Positions 17,972 through 27,147 of a DNA stretch of 64,000 nucleotides are shown piece by piece (position 1 is the stretch's first letter; every line of letters begins with the position of its first letter). The stretch is from Hippea sp. KM1 (GTDB taxonomy: Bacteria > Campylobacterota_A > Desulfurellia > Desulfurellales > Hippeaceae): assembly GCF_000526195.1 (NCBI RefSeq), contig NZ_JAFP01000001.1, forward strand, positions 62,001 to 126,000, in the 5' to 3' direction. The notes beneath the pieces were generated by a model, which was not told the origin of the DNA, made no database searches, and saw nothing but the letters and a program-made list of their open reading frames with translations. The translations under genes were made by a program, and so were the position numbers.

Positions 17972-18919
17972 TCATTCCTTGGTTATGTAATTTGGAATTT
18001 TGCCAAACTTTACAGGCCATATGCCTTTTGGCCTGAATATCATAATCAATATCATCGCTATACCAAAGACCAGGTATCTGGCCTCGGCAAACTGTCTGAA
18101 CATCTCAGGCACAACAAACATGAAGAATGTTCCAAGAAGAACACCCGGTATAGAGGATGGGCCTCCGACCAGGACTATTGTGAAGAATAGAACGGATTGC
18201 AAGAAATCAAAGGCATCGGGGCTGACAGCAGAAAACTGCAGCGTAAATACAACACCCGCAAGACCGGCTATGGCTGCGGATAATCCAAAGGCATAAAGCC
18301 TGTAAAATCTCGTATTTATGCCTATACACTCACTTGCAAGGGAGTCTTCGTTTAGATAGTGAAGAGCTCTACCCGGTTTGCTGGTTTCTAAATTGTGTAT
18401 TATTATGAGTGTAAGGATAAGGATAAAGAATGCCAAGAAATAGACCGAGGTCTGAGATGAGAAGGAAAAGCTCAATAGCTTTAGCGGCTCAACACCGAAA
18501 ATACCGTTTGGCCCTCCGGTTATGCCAAACACATTGTTTTTTAGAGCCTGTGTAAAAACGATGTTGAAGCCGATTGTTGTAACAAGCAGGTAATCACCTC
18601 GCAGGTGTATAATCGGTGCGGCAAGCAATATGCTGGCAATAACCGGCAGGATGATGGCTATCGGTATTGTTGCCAGTATAGGCCAGCCGTAAACCATATT
18701 CAGAATAGCCGTTGAATATGCTCCAAGTCCAAAGAATATGGCATGACCCATGTCAAACATGCCAGCCCTGCCAAGCACTATATCCTGACTCAGAGCCACA
18801 ACGGAGTATATGAGGAATGTTGTAAAAACGGATACCCAGTTGGAGTTGAATATAAAAGGCACGACAATTAATGCAGCAAAGAAGACACCGTAAGAGACAA
18901 TCTTTTTTGTATCCATCAT
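17972..18919 (-). CDS. livM: branched-chain amino acid ABC transporter permease LivM
   Basis: An inner-membrane permease of 315 residues with about eight to nine hydrophobic segments starting at residue 8. The family motif region GRAGMFDMGHAIFFGLGAYS (about 48-67) and the EAA-like coupling loop SIGINTRFYRLYAFGLSA (ECIGINTRFYRL) are visible. It overlaps livH by 4 bp. It forms the translocation path with LivH and is energised by LivG and LivF. Confidence 0.92.
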   Translation of the reverse strand: MMDTKKIVSYGVFFAALIVVPFIFNSNWVSVFTTFLIYSVVALSQDIVLGRAGMFDMGHAIFFGLGAYSTAILNMVYGWPILATIPIAIILPVIASILLAAPIIHLRGDYLLVTTIGFNIVFTQALKNNVFGITGGPNGIFGVEPLKLLSFSFSSQTSVYFLAFFILILTLIIIHNLETSKPGRALHYLNEDSLASECIGINTRFYRLYAFGLSAAIAGLAGVVFTLQFSAVSPDAFDFLQSVLFFTIVLVGGPSSIPGVLLGTFFMFVVPEMFRQFAEARYLVFGIAMILIMIFRPKGIWPVKFGKIPNYITKE

Positions 18920-19815
18920 ACTTTCTCCGCAACCCTTTCTCCAAGGATTCCTGTGGGTCTTATTATCATGATAACAATCAGAAGCACATATGTTAGGGCT
19001 AAGGACCAGCTGCTGGACAGGTATCCAGATATGAATGCGTTGAATACACCCAGCAGTATTCCGCCCAACATTGCGCCGGGTATGTTTCCGATTCCGCCTA
19101 TGATGGCCGCAACGAAGGCGTTAAGTCCGTAAATCCAACCCATGTTGAAGTATATGCCCCTGTAATACATGCCTATGAACAATCCACCGACGGCTCCCAA
19201 GGATGAACCTATTATGAATGTCGTAACGATAACCCTGTTTACATCTATGCCCATTAGCCTTGCGGCGTCTTGATCTATTGCACATGCCCTCATGGCCGTT
19301 CCTAACTTTGTTCTGTTGACAAAGAAATAGAGAGCAACCATCAAAACGAACGATATTATAAGAACCAATACCTGCATCAAGCTGATATAAACGCCCCCTA
19401 TGTTGTAGTTGACATTCGGAACAACGCTTGCAGGGAATATCTTGGGCATTGGCCCCCAGATGAGCATGATGCCGTTTTCGATGACTAAGGAAGCACCCAA
19501 AGCAGAGACAACGGCGCTGAGTCTTGGTGCTTTACGCAAGGGCCTGTAAGCCGTTCTTTCCAATATCACGCCTGCTATGGATATTATTACCATGGTGGCT
19601 ATGAATGTTGTGATAATCAAAAAGGCAGGGGAGAGAGCCCCTGCCAGCTGCATCATAATAACAAGCCCGATGTAGGCGCTTAGAGCCACTAAATCACCGT
19701 GGGCGAAGTTTATCAACTTCAAGACGCCGTAAACCATGGTATAGCCGAGGGCAACAAGAGCATAGATGCTGCCGATCGTTAGGCCGTTAACTAACTGCTG
19801 AAAGAAAATCTCCAT
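18916..19815 (-). CDS. livH: branched-chain amino acid ABC transporter permease LivH
   Basis: Permease partner of LivM, 299 residues with about eight transmembrane segments. It shows the LivH hallmarks NGLTIGSIYALVALGYTMVYG at the N-terminus, INFAHGDLVALSAYIG, and the coupling-loop sequence MRACAIDQDAARLMGIDVNR, then AFVAAIIGGIGNIPGAMLGG. It starts 17 bp after the livK stop with a good ribosome binding site. Confidence 0.93.
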   Translation of the reverse strand: MEIFFQQLVNGLTIGSIYALVALGYTMVYGVLKLINFAHGDLVALSAYIGLVIMMQLAGALSPAFLIITTFIATMVIISIAGVILERTAYRPLRKAPRLSAVVSALGASLVIENGIMLIWGPMPKIFPASVVPNVNYNIGGVYISLMQVLVLIISFVLMVALYFFVNRTKLGTAMRACAIDQDAARLMGIDVNRVIVTTFIIGSSLGAVGGLFIGMYYRGIYFNMGWIYGLNAFVAAIIGGIGNIPGAMLGGILLGVFNAFISGYLSSSWSLALTYVLLIVIMIIRPTGILGERVAEKV

Positions 19816-19832
19816 GGTTTACCCCTTTTTTA

Positions 19833-20969
19833 TTACTTCTCCTTGTAAACGATGTGGTATTTGAGATCTGGGCCGATCCTGTAAGCCATGTAAGCGCTGC
19901 CAACCCTCTCGCCGTTTGGAGCAAAGCTTATAGGACCTGTGATGCCCGGGAAGTCTTTGAGTTTGTTGTGCAGATAGTCTGCAATCTTCTTTGTATCTGT
20001 GCTCTTTGTCTGCTCGATGGCATAGAGGATTGCCCTTAAGCCATCAACATTGAAGAGAGTCCAGATGCTTGCAGGGTTCTCATGATAGGTCTCCCTGTAA
20101 GCCTTGAGGAACTTCTTGGCTGCAGGGTATGGCAACATCTCTGGCAGAGGAACATTGATAAGGTAAGCGCCAACAGCTGCCTTGCCGGCAAGCTTTAGGA
20201 ATTCTGGGTTGTCGTTGGAGTCGCCACCAACGAAGTCGGCCTTCATTCCAAGCTGAACCATCTGAGCCCTGATAAGACCACCGTCTGTGTAATAACCGCC
20301 GAAGTATATTACATCTGGATGGAAGGATTTAATCTTGGTTAGGATTGGTGTGAAGTTCTGGGCGCCGGATGTGATTTTACCGGTGTAAACAATGTTGCCG
20401 CCCATCTTCTTGATGTTTTCGATAACTGCGTTTGTTAGGTCTGTGGAGAATGTGGAGTAATCGGAGATGGCAGCTATTCTTTTGTAATGCTGTTTCTTTA
20501 GGAAGAATTTGGCTGTAAATTCAGCCTCTGCTGAGTTGGGGGATGAGTTCCTGAAGAATGTCCAATAACCGTGTTTTACCAGTGTGTCGCTTGTTCCGTC
20601 GGATGTCTGAAGAACGCCAGCCCTGTAATAGATTGGCTCTGCGGCCTCTGCGCATGTGGATGTGTAAGAACCGATTACAGCGATAACGCCCTCGTCAACG
20701 AGCTTCCTTGCGCAGATAGCAGCTTTAACGGCCTTGCCCTCATCGTCGCATGTTACAACCTCTAACTTCTTACCCAGGATGCCGCCCTTCTCGTTGTACT
20801 GTTTGACGATGAGCCTAACGGCCTTGTCAATTGACTGACCCTCGCTTGCAAACTTGCCCGTTATCGGAGCCTGAACCCCGATCTTGATAACATCAGAGGC
20901 AAACGAGGATACACTAAACAACACCGCTGTAAGCAGTGCAACCAACACGCCGACCAACCTGTGCTTCAT
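19833..20969 (-). CDS. livK: branched-chain amino acid ABC transporter substrate-binding protein
   Basis: The periplasmic binding protein (type I fold) of the importer, 378 residues. The signal peptide is residues 1-24 (cleavage near SFA-S). The mature part begins with IKIGVQAPITGKFASEGQS, the usual Leu/Ile/Val-binding opening; later segments ITSGAQNFTPIL and GGYYTDGGLI fit the two-lobe fold. A strong ribosome binding site AAGGAGG precedes the ATG. As the first gene of a five-gene operon it is likely the most expressed. The ligand is not decided by sequence. Confidence 0.92.
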   Translation of the reverse strand: MKHRLVGVLVALLTAVLFSVSSFASDVIKIGVQAPITGKFASEGQSIDKAVRLIVKQYNEKGGILGKKLEVVTCDDEGKAVKAAICARKLVDEGVIAVIGSYTSTCAEAAEPIYYRAGVLQTSDGTSDTLVKHGYWTFFRNSSPNSAEAEFTAKFFLKKQHYKRIAAISDYSTFSTDLTNAVIENIKKMGGNIVYTGKITSGAQNFTPILTKIKSFHPDVIYFGGYYTDGGLIRAQMVQLGMKADFVGGDSNDNPEFLKLAGKAAVGAYLINVPLPEMLPYPAAKKFLKAYRETYHENPASIWTLFNVDGLRAILYAIEQTKSTDTKKIADYLHNKLKDFPGITGPISFAPNGERVGSAYMAYRIGPDLKYHIVYKEK

Positions 20970-21022
20970 ACAGCACCTCCTTAAAAAATTAATTTTAAGT
21001 AAACTTTAAACCCCCATTACTC

Positions 21023-21050
21023 ATTATAGTCATTTTTTCTATTAAATCAA
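21023..21050 (-). promoter_or_regulatory. predicted sigma70 promoter of the liv operon
   Basis: On the minus strand a -35 TTGATT (21045-21050) and a consensus -10 TATAAT (21023-21028) are separated by 16 bp, about 50 nt before the livK start. The surrounding DNA is very AT-rich, favourable for an up-element. Confidence 0.62.
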
Positions 21051-21434
21051 ATAAAATTTTTATATATAGAAACAATGTTTAGAAAACGCCTAAATTGTCG
21101 GTTATAGATTATACAAGTGTTATTTAATTTTTAACTATTTTTGTGATTTTGGCGGCTGCTTTTAAGGGTATGGATTGAAAAATTTTACTAATGCAAAAGG
21201 CAAAATACGGTTTTGTTCATTAATGTAAAAATGTTCAGCGGTGGTTCATAGGGGCGTCGCTTTTTGAGAATATTGACGAGATGGCAACCAAAATCCACAC
21301 CTTTCGGAGAATGTTTTTCACATAGATTTGGAAAGTGGTTTTCCCATATCTATGGAAAGAAAAAATAGCGCATGCCCAGAATATGCATAAGGTCAAATTA
21401 AGGGTTTATTTTTAAGTAAGAACCGTGCTAAAGC
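21051..21434. other. intergenic stretch with one imperfect inverted repeat
   Basis: I see no gene in this 384-bp AT-rich stretch between the liv promoter and the next plus-strand promoter. Its one clear structure is an inverted repeat at 21321-21354: CATAGATTTGGAAA, a 4-base GTGG loop, then the near-complement ending ATCTATG. The arms are about 14 bp with one mismatch and one bulge. There is no T-run, so it is not an intrinsic terminator. Function unknown. Confidence 0.45.
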
Positions 21435-21462
21435 TTGAAAAACTGCGAAATAACCGTATAAT
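21435..21462 (+). promoter_or_regulatory. predicted promoter giving a leaderless or near-leaderless mRNA
   Basis: TTGAAA (21435-21440) and TATAAT (21457-21462) are spaced 16 bp apart. The ATG of the disrupted ATPase gene is at 21470, only 7 bases after the -10 hexamer, so the expected transcription start falls on or next to the start codon. No Shine-Dalgarno sequence fits in between. Confidence 0.55.
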
Positions 21463-21935
21463 CTAACACATGAAAGAAAATCTTTCACCTAAAGAGACAA
21501 AATACATAAAACGCAGATTGGCAGGGAATATAAGAAGGGCAATTGAGGGTATCTTTTCTGTTGCTGTAATAAGCGGTGCAAGGCAAGTTGGAAAAAGCAC
21601 AATGATACAGAACGAATTTCAGGATTTTGCTTACTATACGCTTGACGATTATGACACAATAGACCTACTCAGAACAGACCCAGAGTTTATCTTCAAAAAG
21701 CACGATAGAATAGTGATAGATGAGGTTCAAAAATATCCCGACATATTAAACACGGTAAAATTGACTGTGGATAGAGATGAAAACAAGAAAATAATACTAT
21801 CCGGATCATCCAACATATTGCTCATGAAAAATATCTCTGAAACACTGGCAGGCAGGGCTGTCAAGCGCCTTCTAAAACTACACCAATACGCCCTGCAAAA
21901 GTGCACCATCCCTTCCCCTCGTTGAATCTTTAATC

Positions 21936-22697
21936 CTAAGGACTAAAATCCAAAAGCCCCGCCCTTTTCTTCTGTCTCAGTCTATAGCTTTCCCCTTTGA
22001 TGTTAATGATATAGCTGTGATGAATTAGCCTATCCAATATAGCGGTAGTTAAACCCTCATCATTGTTCAAAACCTCCTTCCATCTTATAAATGATAGATT
22101 GGTAGTTATTATAATAGACCCCGTCTCATACTTCTTGTTTACTATCTGGAACAACAGATTGGATTGCTTCTCATTGAGCTTGAAATAGCCGAATTCATCG
22201 ATAATGAGCAATCTTGGTGAGCTTATCACCTTCTTTATGTATGAATCCAATCTGTTCTGCGTTTCTGCTGCCTGAAGTGTAATTGCAAGGTCAGCCATTG
22301 TGATGAACTTTGTCTTTATCCTCTTTTGTGTTGCTGCATAGCCTATAGCTATAGCAAGATGTGTCTTACCTGTACCGGATGGTCCAATTAGGAGTATGTT
22401 TTTTGCCTCATCAACAAAACGCATTGTCATTATCTCATTGATCAGCGTCTTATCCAAGGAAGAGAAGGAAAAATCAAATGTGTCTATTGTCTTTATCTTT
22501 GGGAACCCTGCAAATTTCAAGATTGTCCTTTTTGACCTTTCGTTTCTTGTTTCATACTCAGATTCAAGCAGAAGGAGTAGGAATTCAACAAAAGAGAGGT
22601 TCTCTTTTGCAGCTTTATCAGATAGATAGCTATAATTGCTAAGAACACCGCTTAAATTCAGTTTCTTGCAATATTCTTCTATCCTCGTATTAACCAT
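21936..22697 (-). CDS. istB: IS21 helper ATPase IstB
   Basis: The DnaA/DnaC-like AAA+ helper protein of IS21 transposition, which assists IstA in target choice. I prefer the ATG at 22697 (MVNTRIEEY) because GGAGAG lies upstream; this gives about 253 residues. Visible motifs are Walker A GPSGTGKTHLA, Walker B LLIIDEFGYF, and the sensor segment IIITTNLSF. It overlaps the istA stop by a few bases, as is usual. The frame is intact, but without a working istA the element should not transpose on its own. Confidence 0.92.
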   Translation of the reverse strand: MVNTRIEEYCKKLNLSGVLSNYSYLSDKAAKENLSFVEFLLLLLESEYETRNERSKRTILKFAGFPKIKTIDTFDFSFSSLDKTLINEIMTMRFVDEAKNILLIGPSGTGKTHLAIAIGYAATQKRIKTKFITMADLAITLQAAETQNRLDSYIKKVISSPRLLIIDEFGYFKLNEKQSNLLFQIVNKKYETGSIIITTNLSFIRWKEVLNNDEGLTTAILDRLIHHSYIINIKGESYRLRQKKRAGLLDFSP

Positions 22698-23777
22698 TTC
22701 CACTCTCCCCAAAGAGGAGCTTTTCGTATTCATCTATCCCTGTGTAGTATGAGACATCGATATTGGCACAAGTTTTGTTTGACTTTTCAATAGCTTCTTT
22801 AATTTTGTCGTTGTCTCTATCTTTATTTCCATTTCCATCTCCATTCCCATACTTGGCAGCCAGACTATCCGGTATCCTTGTCAAAAACTCATACTCCTCT
22901 TTCAGCATGTCAAAGGGTTTCCTCTTCGTTGTCCCATGTATCCTGTTATTTGCCATCTCAAGCCATGAGAAGATGTATGAGTTTAGAAGCTCAGGTGTTA
23001 TCTCTAAGCCAGAGTTCTTTAGCTTTGCCCTTAAGGGCTTGTAGAAGTTGTTCTTTAGGTATGAGTTAAATCTTTCTACCTTTCCCTTTGTTTTAGCCCT
23101 GTATGGTTTGCAGGGCTTTGGAATAAACAAGCCTTTGGAGAAGTCAAGAAAATCATTGTTTATTCCATGCCTGTTTTTGCCGTATTTATCCCTTTGTATT
23201 ATGACGGATTTTAGGTTATCATAGAGTATGGTCTTTGGTATTCCGCCAAAGTAGTCGAAAGCTTTTATGTGGCAGGACTGAAATATGTCCTCATCGCTAT
23301 TGTTTGTAAAATAGACGAAGGCTGTTCTTGAATAACCCAAGACCATAACAAATGCATAAATGGGCTTTCTGCCTGCTCTGATAGTTGTCCAATCTGCCTG
23401 AGCCTGAAAGCCTTTTTCGGTTTCAAACCTGATTATCTCTTCACTGTCTTTTCCTCTTTTTGAGCCAATCCTATCGTAGATTACCTTTGTGTATTTCTGA
23501 AGTGTCCTTAGACTACCTGTGTATCCCATATCGTTTATCTCTCTTAATATGACAGTAGATGGGATTCTATCCGGGTAAGCTTGGTTGATCCTTTCTTCTA
23601 TGTAGCCTTTGTAATCATTAAGCTTTGAAGGATAGCTCCTTTTGGGGTACAGTTTTAAATCCTCCTCTTTTAATCTTCTTGACACTGTTCTTCTGTTTAA
23701 GCCCAGAATCTGGTCTGTCAACCTTTTTTTATACACCCAATTAGTCATGTTTTTTAAAAAACCCCCCTCTTTTTTAA

Positions 23778-24680
23778 TCACACTGCCTCTTTCTGCTCTA
23801 CTTGTTGTGTTTCTTCTTCTCTTTTGTCAGTATTTCTGTAGTAGTTCTCCAAATACTCCTCAGGAGTACACCAATTCAGTGAGGAGTGGATCCTTTTCTT
23901 GTTGTAGTACAACTCTATATACTCAAAAACCTTGATTTTAGCTTCTCTTTTTGTTTTGAAAGCCCCATTTGATAGAAGCTCACTCTTTAGGGTTTTAAAG
24001 AAGCTCTCAGCGACAGCATTATCATAGCAGTTGCCCTTTCCGCTTGTGCTTTGTGTGATATTGAAAGCTTTGAGTATGTTTCTGAATTCTTTGGAGTGGT
24101 ATTGAACGCCTTTGTCTGAGTGGAATATGAGTTTTTCTTTTGGTTTCCTCTTTCTCATTGCCTCATATAGGGCTTTTATGACGGTATTCTCCGTTTTTAG
24201 GTTGTATGACCTGCTCTCACCCACTACCTCTCTGTTGAACAGGTCTATTATTGTGGTTAAATAGAGCCAACCCTCTTTGGTTGGGATATAGGTTATATCA
24301 GATACCCAGACCTTGTTGGGTGAGTCAACAGTAAAGTCCTGATTCAACAGATTGGGCGGATATTTATCTATTTTTTCACTGTTTTTATTTTCTGGGTATC
24401 TGTGTCTTTTGTATCTTATGCTGATAAGATTGGCTGACTTCATTAGCTTCGCTACTCTTCTTCTTGAGCAGGTTATGTTTTCTTTTTTAAGTTCTGCATG
24501 GATTCTGCTTGAGCCGTACCTTTTCTTGTGGAGATAGAATATGTGTCGTATTCTCGAAAGTAGAAACTCATTTTCCTGTTTTCTTTTGCTTTGTCTTCTT
24601 CTTAGCCATTTGTAGTAGCTATCCCTTGTAATATCCAGTACTTTTGCCATCCTCTCAACTGGAAATTCATTTCTGAACAT
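23778..24680 (-). CDS. IS3-family transposase OrfB (DDE integrase core)
   Basis: Catalytic subunit of the nested IS3-family element, 300 residues. It has an HTH_21-type N-terminal part (RYGSSRIHAEL, KLMKSANLISI) and an rve integrase core with VWVSDITYIPT (first D), FHSDKGVQYHS (second D) and NCYDNAVAESFFKTLK (E). The end reads YNKKRIHSSLNWCTPEEYL, typical of the family. It is read in the -1 frame relative to orfA; see the slippery site in the findings. A likely OrfAB fusion enters upstream of the ATG. Confidence 0.93.
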   Translation of the reverse strand: MFRNEFPVERMAKVLDITRDSYYKWLRRRQSKRKQENEFLLSRIRHIFYLHKKRYGSSRIHAELKKENITCSRRRVAKLMKSANLISIRYKRHRYPENKNSEKIDKYPPNLLNQDFTVDSPNKVWVSDITYIPTKEGWLYLTTIIDLFNREVVGESRSYNLKTENTVIKALYEAMRKRKPKEKLIFHSDKGVQYHSKEFRNILKAFNITQSTSGKGNCYDNAVAESFFKTLKSELLSNGAFKTKREAKIKVFEYIELYYNKKRIHSSLNWCTPEEYLENYYRNTDKREEETQQVEQKEAV

Positions 24681-24682
24681 CT

Positions 24683-24991
24683 CTATAAATCTGTATTTTT
24701 GTTCTGATGAGTTGAGAAGATGGCGAGTGCTTTTTTTAATATGTCTCTCTCCTGCCTCACAATTCTCAACTCTCTTTCTAAAGCCTTTATGTCTTTTCTA
24801 TCCTCTGAGATGTTTCCTTTGCCAACAAAGGCCTTCTCTCCCAACTTTTTGTATTTTGTTCTCCATTTGCAAAGGAGAGCATAGGGGATATCCATCTCCT
24901 CTGATACCTCTTTGACAGTCCTGTCTCCTTGAAGAGTAAGGAGGACTGCATCCAACTTGAATTCATTTGAAAACCTTCTCCTTGGTTTCAT
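24683..24991 (-). CDS. IS3-family transposase OrfA (HTH_Tnp_1)
   Basis: A 102-residue DNA-binding subunit of the IS3-family element: RRRFSNEFKLDAVLLTLQGD then a helix-turn-helix (VKEVSEEMDIPYALLCKWRTKY) and a leucine zipper (IKALERELRIVRQERDILKK). An A7 run (24731-24737, read as A AAA AAA G on the minus strand) near the end can give -1 slippage into orfB. A Shine-Dalgarno AAGGAGG lies before the ATG. Confidence 0.92.
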   Translation of the reverse strand: MKPRRRFSNEFKLDAVLLTLQGDRTVKEVSEEMDIPYALLCKWRTKYKKLGEKAFVGKGNISEDRKDIKALERELRIVRQERDILKKALAIFSTHQNKNTDL

Positions 24992-27147
24992 AAAAACTAC
25001 CTCCTTAAGTTAGTGTATCATATGCACTAACTTGGTGTATACAGGATTGTAGCAGGTCCAATCTTTGATATCTGCCTGATTGAGAATCCCTGAGAATAAA
25101 GTGTGTGAATCACAACAAACTCCTCCTTACTAATCATTCTGATACTCTCCTTTCAAAAAAGTTACCCAAGGAGAGTATAACCAATTACTAAAAGTGGTGC
25201 ACTTTTAGTAGGTGTTGGTGGTGTATTTTAGCACGGCGGATGACAAGGGCTGCATACTTTGAGCTTTTGCCTATGAGTTATGGTGAGTATAGAGGCATTG
25301 AAACCCCTAATAACTTCCTAAGCCTATGGAGGGGCGAAAAAGCCAACATAGAGGAGAATATCCTGGGTGGCGATAGTGTAATAGACACAGAAGACCTGAT
25401 GCTAAAGGGATTTATGCCGGCAAATATTACAAGGAAAAGTAACGAAGATGTCCTGATGTGGATGGACGGTTATATAAAAACATATTTGGAGAGGGATTTA
25501 AGGCAACTCTCCCAGATTGAATCTTTAATTGATTTTAGAAAACTCATGCAGGTTTTGGCATTAAGAACTGCAAATATGCTCAAACAGTCAGAGGTAGCAA
25601 AGGATAGCGGCTTAAGCCCTGCAACAACATACAGATACATAAAGCTTTTGGAGGTATCAAACATCATAGACAGGCTGCCGTCTTTTTTCACAAACAGGGT
25701 GAAAAGGGTAATCAAATCCCCAAAGGTATTCTTCATCGATGTTGGCCTTGCTGTATTTTTATCTGGATATTACGACAAAGAGTCATTGCTTAAAGCCAGG
25801 GAGTATGGAAGCTTCTTCGAAACAATGGTATTTTTGCACCTTAAAAGCTTATGCCACACACTCACACCGCAGGCCAAACTCTACTACTTTGGAACCACAT
25901 CCCAGAAAGAGGTTGATTTCGTAATGGAGCATGGAAACAAGATTCTGGCTATAGAGGTCAAAGCAAAGGAATCCCCCAAGCTAAGGGATGTAAAAAACCT
26001 CATCTATTTCATGGATAATCACCCAGAGACGGTTTTGGGATTGGTATTACACAAAGGCAATGAGGTTAGGTGGCTGACATCGAAGATACTGTCTGCGCCC
26101 TGGTGGTGGCTTGAGGCAGTGTAATTGGCAATGAACTCAGAAAAAAACTTTCTGCGTTTTTTGACACATCAATCCCTCATTCCGCACCTCTCCCTCCATT
26201 TATACCATAAAACCCCATATAAGTTCCACCCAACAGCTCCAGTATTAGCCTATGCTTATCTTCCAACCCAACAATTTGTTCTTGGTTGTTTAGAATAAGT
26301 AGGTGTATGGCAAAGAAGTTCTCAAACACCCACCTTGCTGTTGGGTTCTGAATGGGTTTCCCAAGCTGATTGGGAAAGGTCTTGTTTTTATTCTTAAGCT
26401 CACTTCTTATTCTGTATTCCAAGGCAGCATATACAAGTAAGGATATAGTCATTATCATAAGCATTGCTTCAATGCGTTTTGGATTTTTCAAAAACATGGC
26501 ATCACTTAGAAACTCCGGTGATTTTAGAAACCTAAAGCCCCTTTCTATCCTCTGTTGTGATTTGTACTCATCAAGCAGTTCTTTTTCTGATAGTTTCATG
26601 TCATTGGTTGCAAGGATAAAAAGACCACTCTTTTGGTTCTGCTTCTGTTCTATGTACCCTTTGTTTGGTTTGGTATCTATAACCCAGTAGTATTCATAGT
26701 AATCCGGTTTGGCATCCGATTTTGGTCTTCCTTTTGTCTTGTATTTGGGCTTTGATATGAGTTTAGCTTCTGTTATGGTTAGGCACTCTAACTTACTTGT
26801 TTTTTCTTTAAGTACCTCTTTTGCGTCAGCTTCGCAGAAAAATCTTCTCCTCTGCAGTTTCTCAATGAGTTTCATTTCCTGTTTTTCTTTTTCTTGATAC
26901 TCTCTCTTTATCGTTTTATCCATTTTTGATTTAGCATAGCTGCTTTTATACAGAACCCATTTCTGTCTCATTCCCTCATAATCTACTATATATGGGATAG
27001 CTTGATAGTTCTCATCAAGCTGGATAAATTCCCCTTCATTGTGGTTTCTGAGTATCTCTTTTGCCTTCTTCAGTTTTGATGGAACCCTTGAGATGAAAAG
27101 CATACCGTTCTTTTTAAACTCCTCCATTGTTTTAGAGCTAAAGAGAG

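Larger units (their letters stand above)
23712..25059 (-). mobile_element. IS3-family element nested inside istA
   Basis: A 1348-bp element with the 5-bp target duplication AATCT on both sides (23707-23711 and 25060-25064). The imperfect terminal inverted repeats run GGTCTGTCAACC... and GGACCTGCTACAATCC..., both followed by TATACACC and an A/TTAGT-CAT block. It carries orfA and orfB on the minus strand. Both genes look intact, so this may be an active copy. Confidence 0.9.
22690..25137 (-). pseudogene. istA: IS21 transposase IstA, split by the IS3-family insertion
   Basis: The N-terminal piece starts at the ATG at 25137 (GGAGAG upstream) and reads MISKEEFVVIHTLYSQ, then GFSIRQISKI, before it is cut at 25060. 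The remainder continues from 23711 with LGLNRRTVSRRL, the rest of the helix-turn-helix, then the DDE catalytic region (QADWTTI, YDNLKSVI, GKVERFNSYLK). Dropping the IS3 element plus one AATCT copy restores an unbroken frame ending at 22690. A chimeric frame now opens inside the IS3 element (to 23781) and could still produce a protein lacking the first DNA-binding helix. Confidence 0.88.
21859..25245 (-). mobile_element. IS21-family element, itself carrying an IS3-family insertion
   Basis: The element runs from TGTCAAGCGCC to GGCGGATGACA and is flanked by the 5-bp target duplication AGGGC (21854-21858 and 25246-25250). The imperfect terminal inverted repeats share CGCC, CTAAAA, ACACC and AAAAGTGCACCA blocks over about 50 bp and end in TG/CA, as IS21 elements do. 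The genes are istA then istB on the minus strand. It is 3387 bp as it stands; without the internal 1348-bp IS3 element and its 5-bp duplication it is 2034 bp, a normal IS21 size. Confidence 0.92.
21470..26124 (+). pseudogene. AAA/DUF4143 ATPase gene, split by an IS21-family insertion
   Basis: An AAA_14/DUF4143-type ATPase in two pieces, 21470-21858 and 25251-26124. The first piece holds the P-loop SGARQVGKST, Walker B RIVIDEVQKYPD and LSGSSNILLMKN. The second starts at AYFELLPMSYGEY and carries the DUF4143 part with the nuclease-like EVDFVMEHGN...AIEVKAKE segment. Joining the pieces and counting the duplicated AGGGC once gives LAGRAAYFELL with no frame change and a 420-residue protein, the normal family length. 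The break is therefore purely the insertion. Such proteins are common in mobile or accessory DNA; their cellular role is poorly known. Confidence 0.9.

Noticed and set aside
25240-26124. Reading 25240-26124 as an independent gene
   Set aside because: It is the 3' part of the DUF4143 ATPase gene. Its apparent start is in the IS21 terminal repeat; the reconstruction across AGGGC proves the join.
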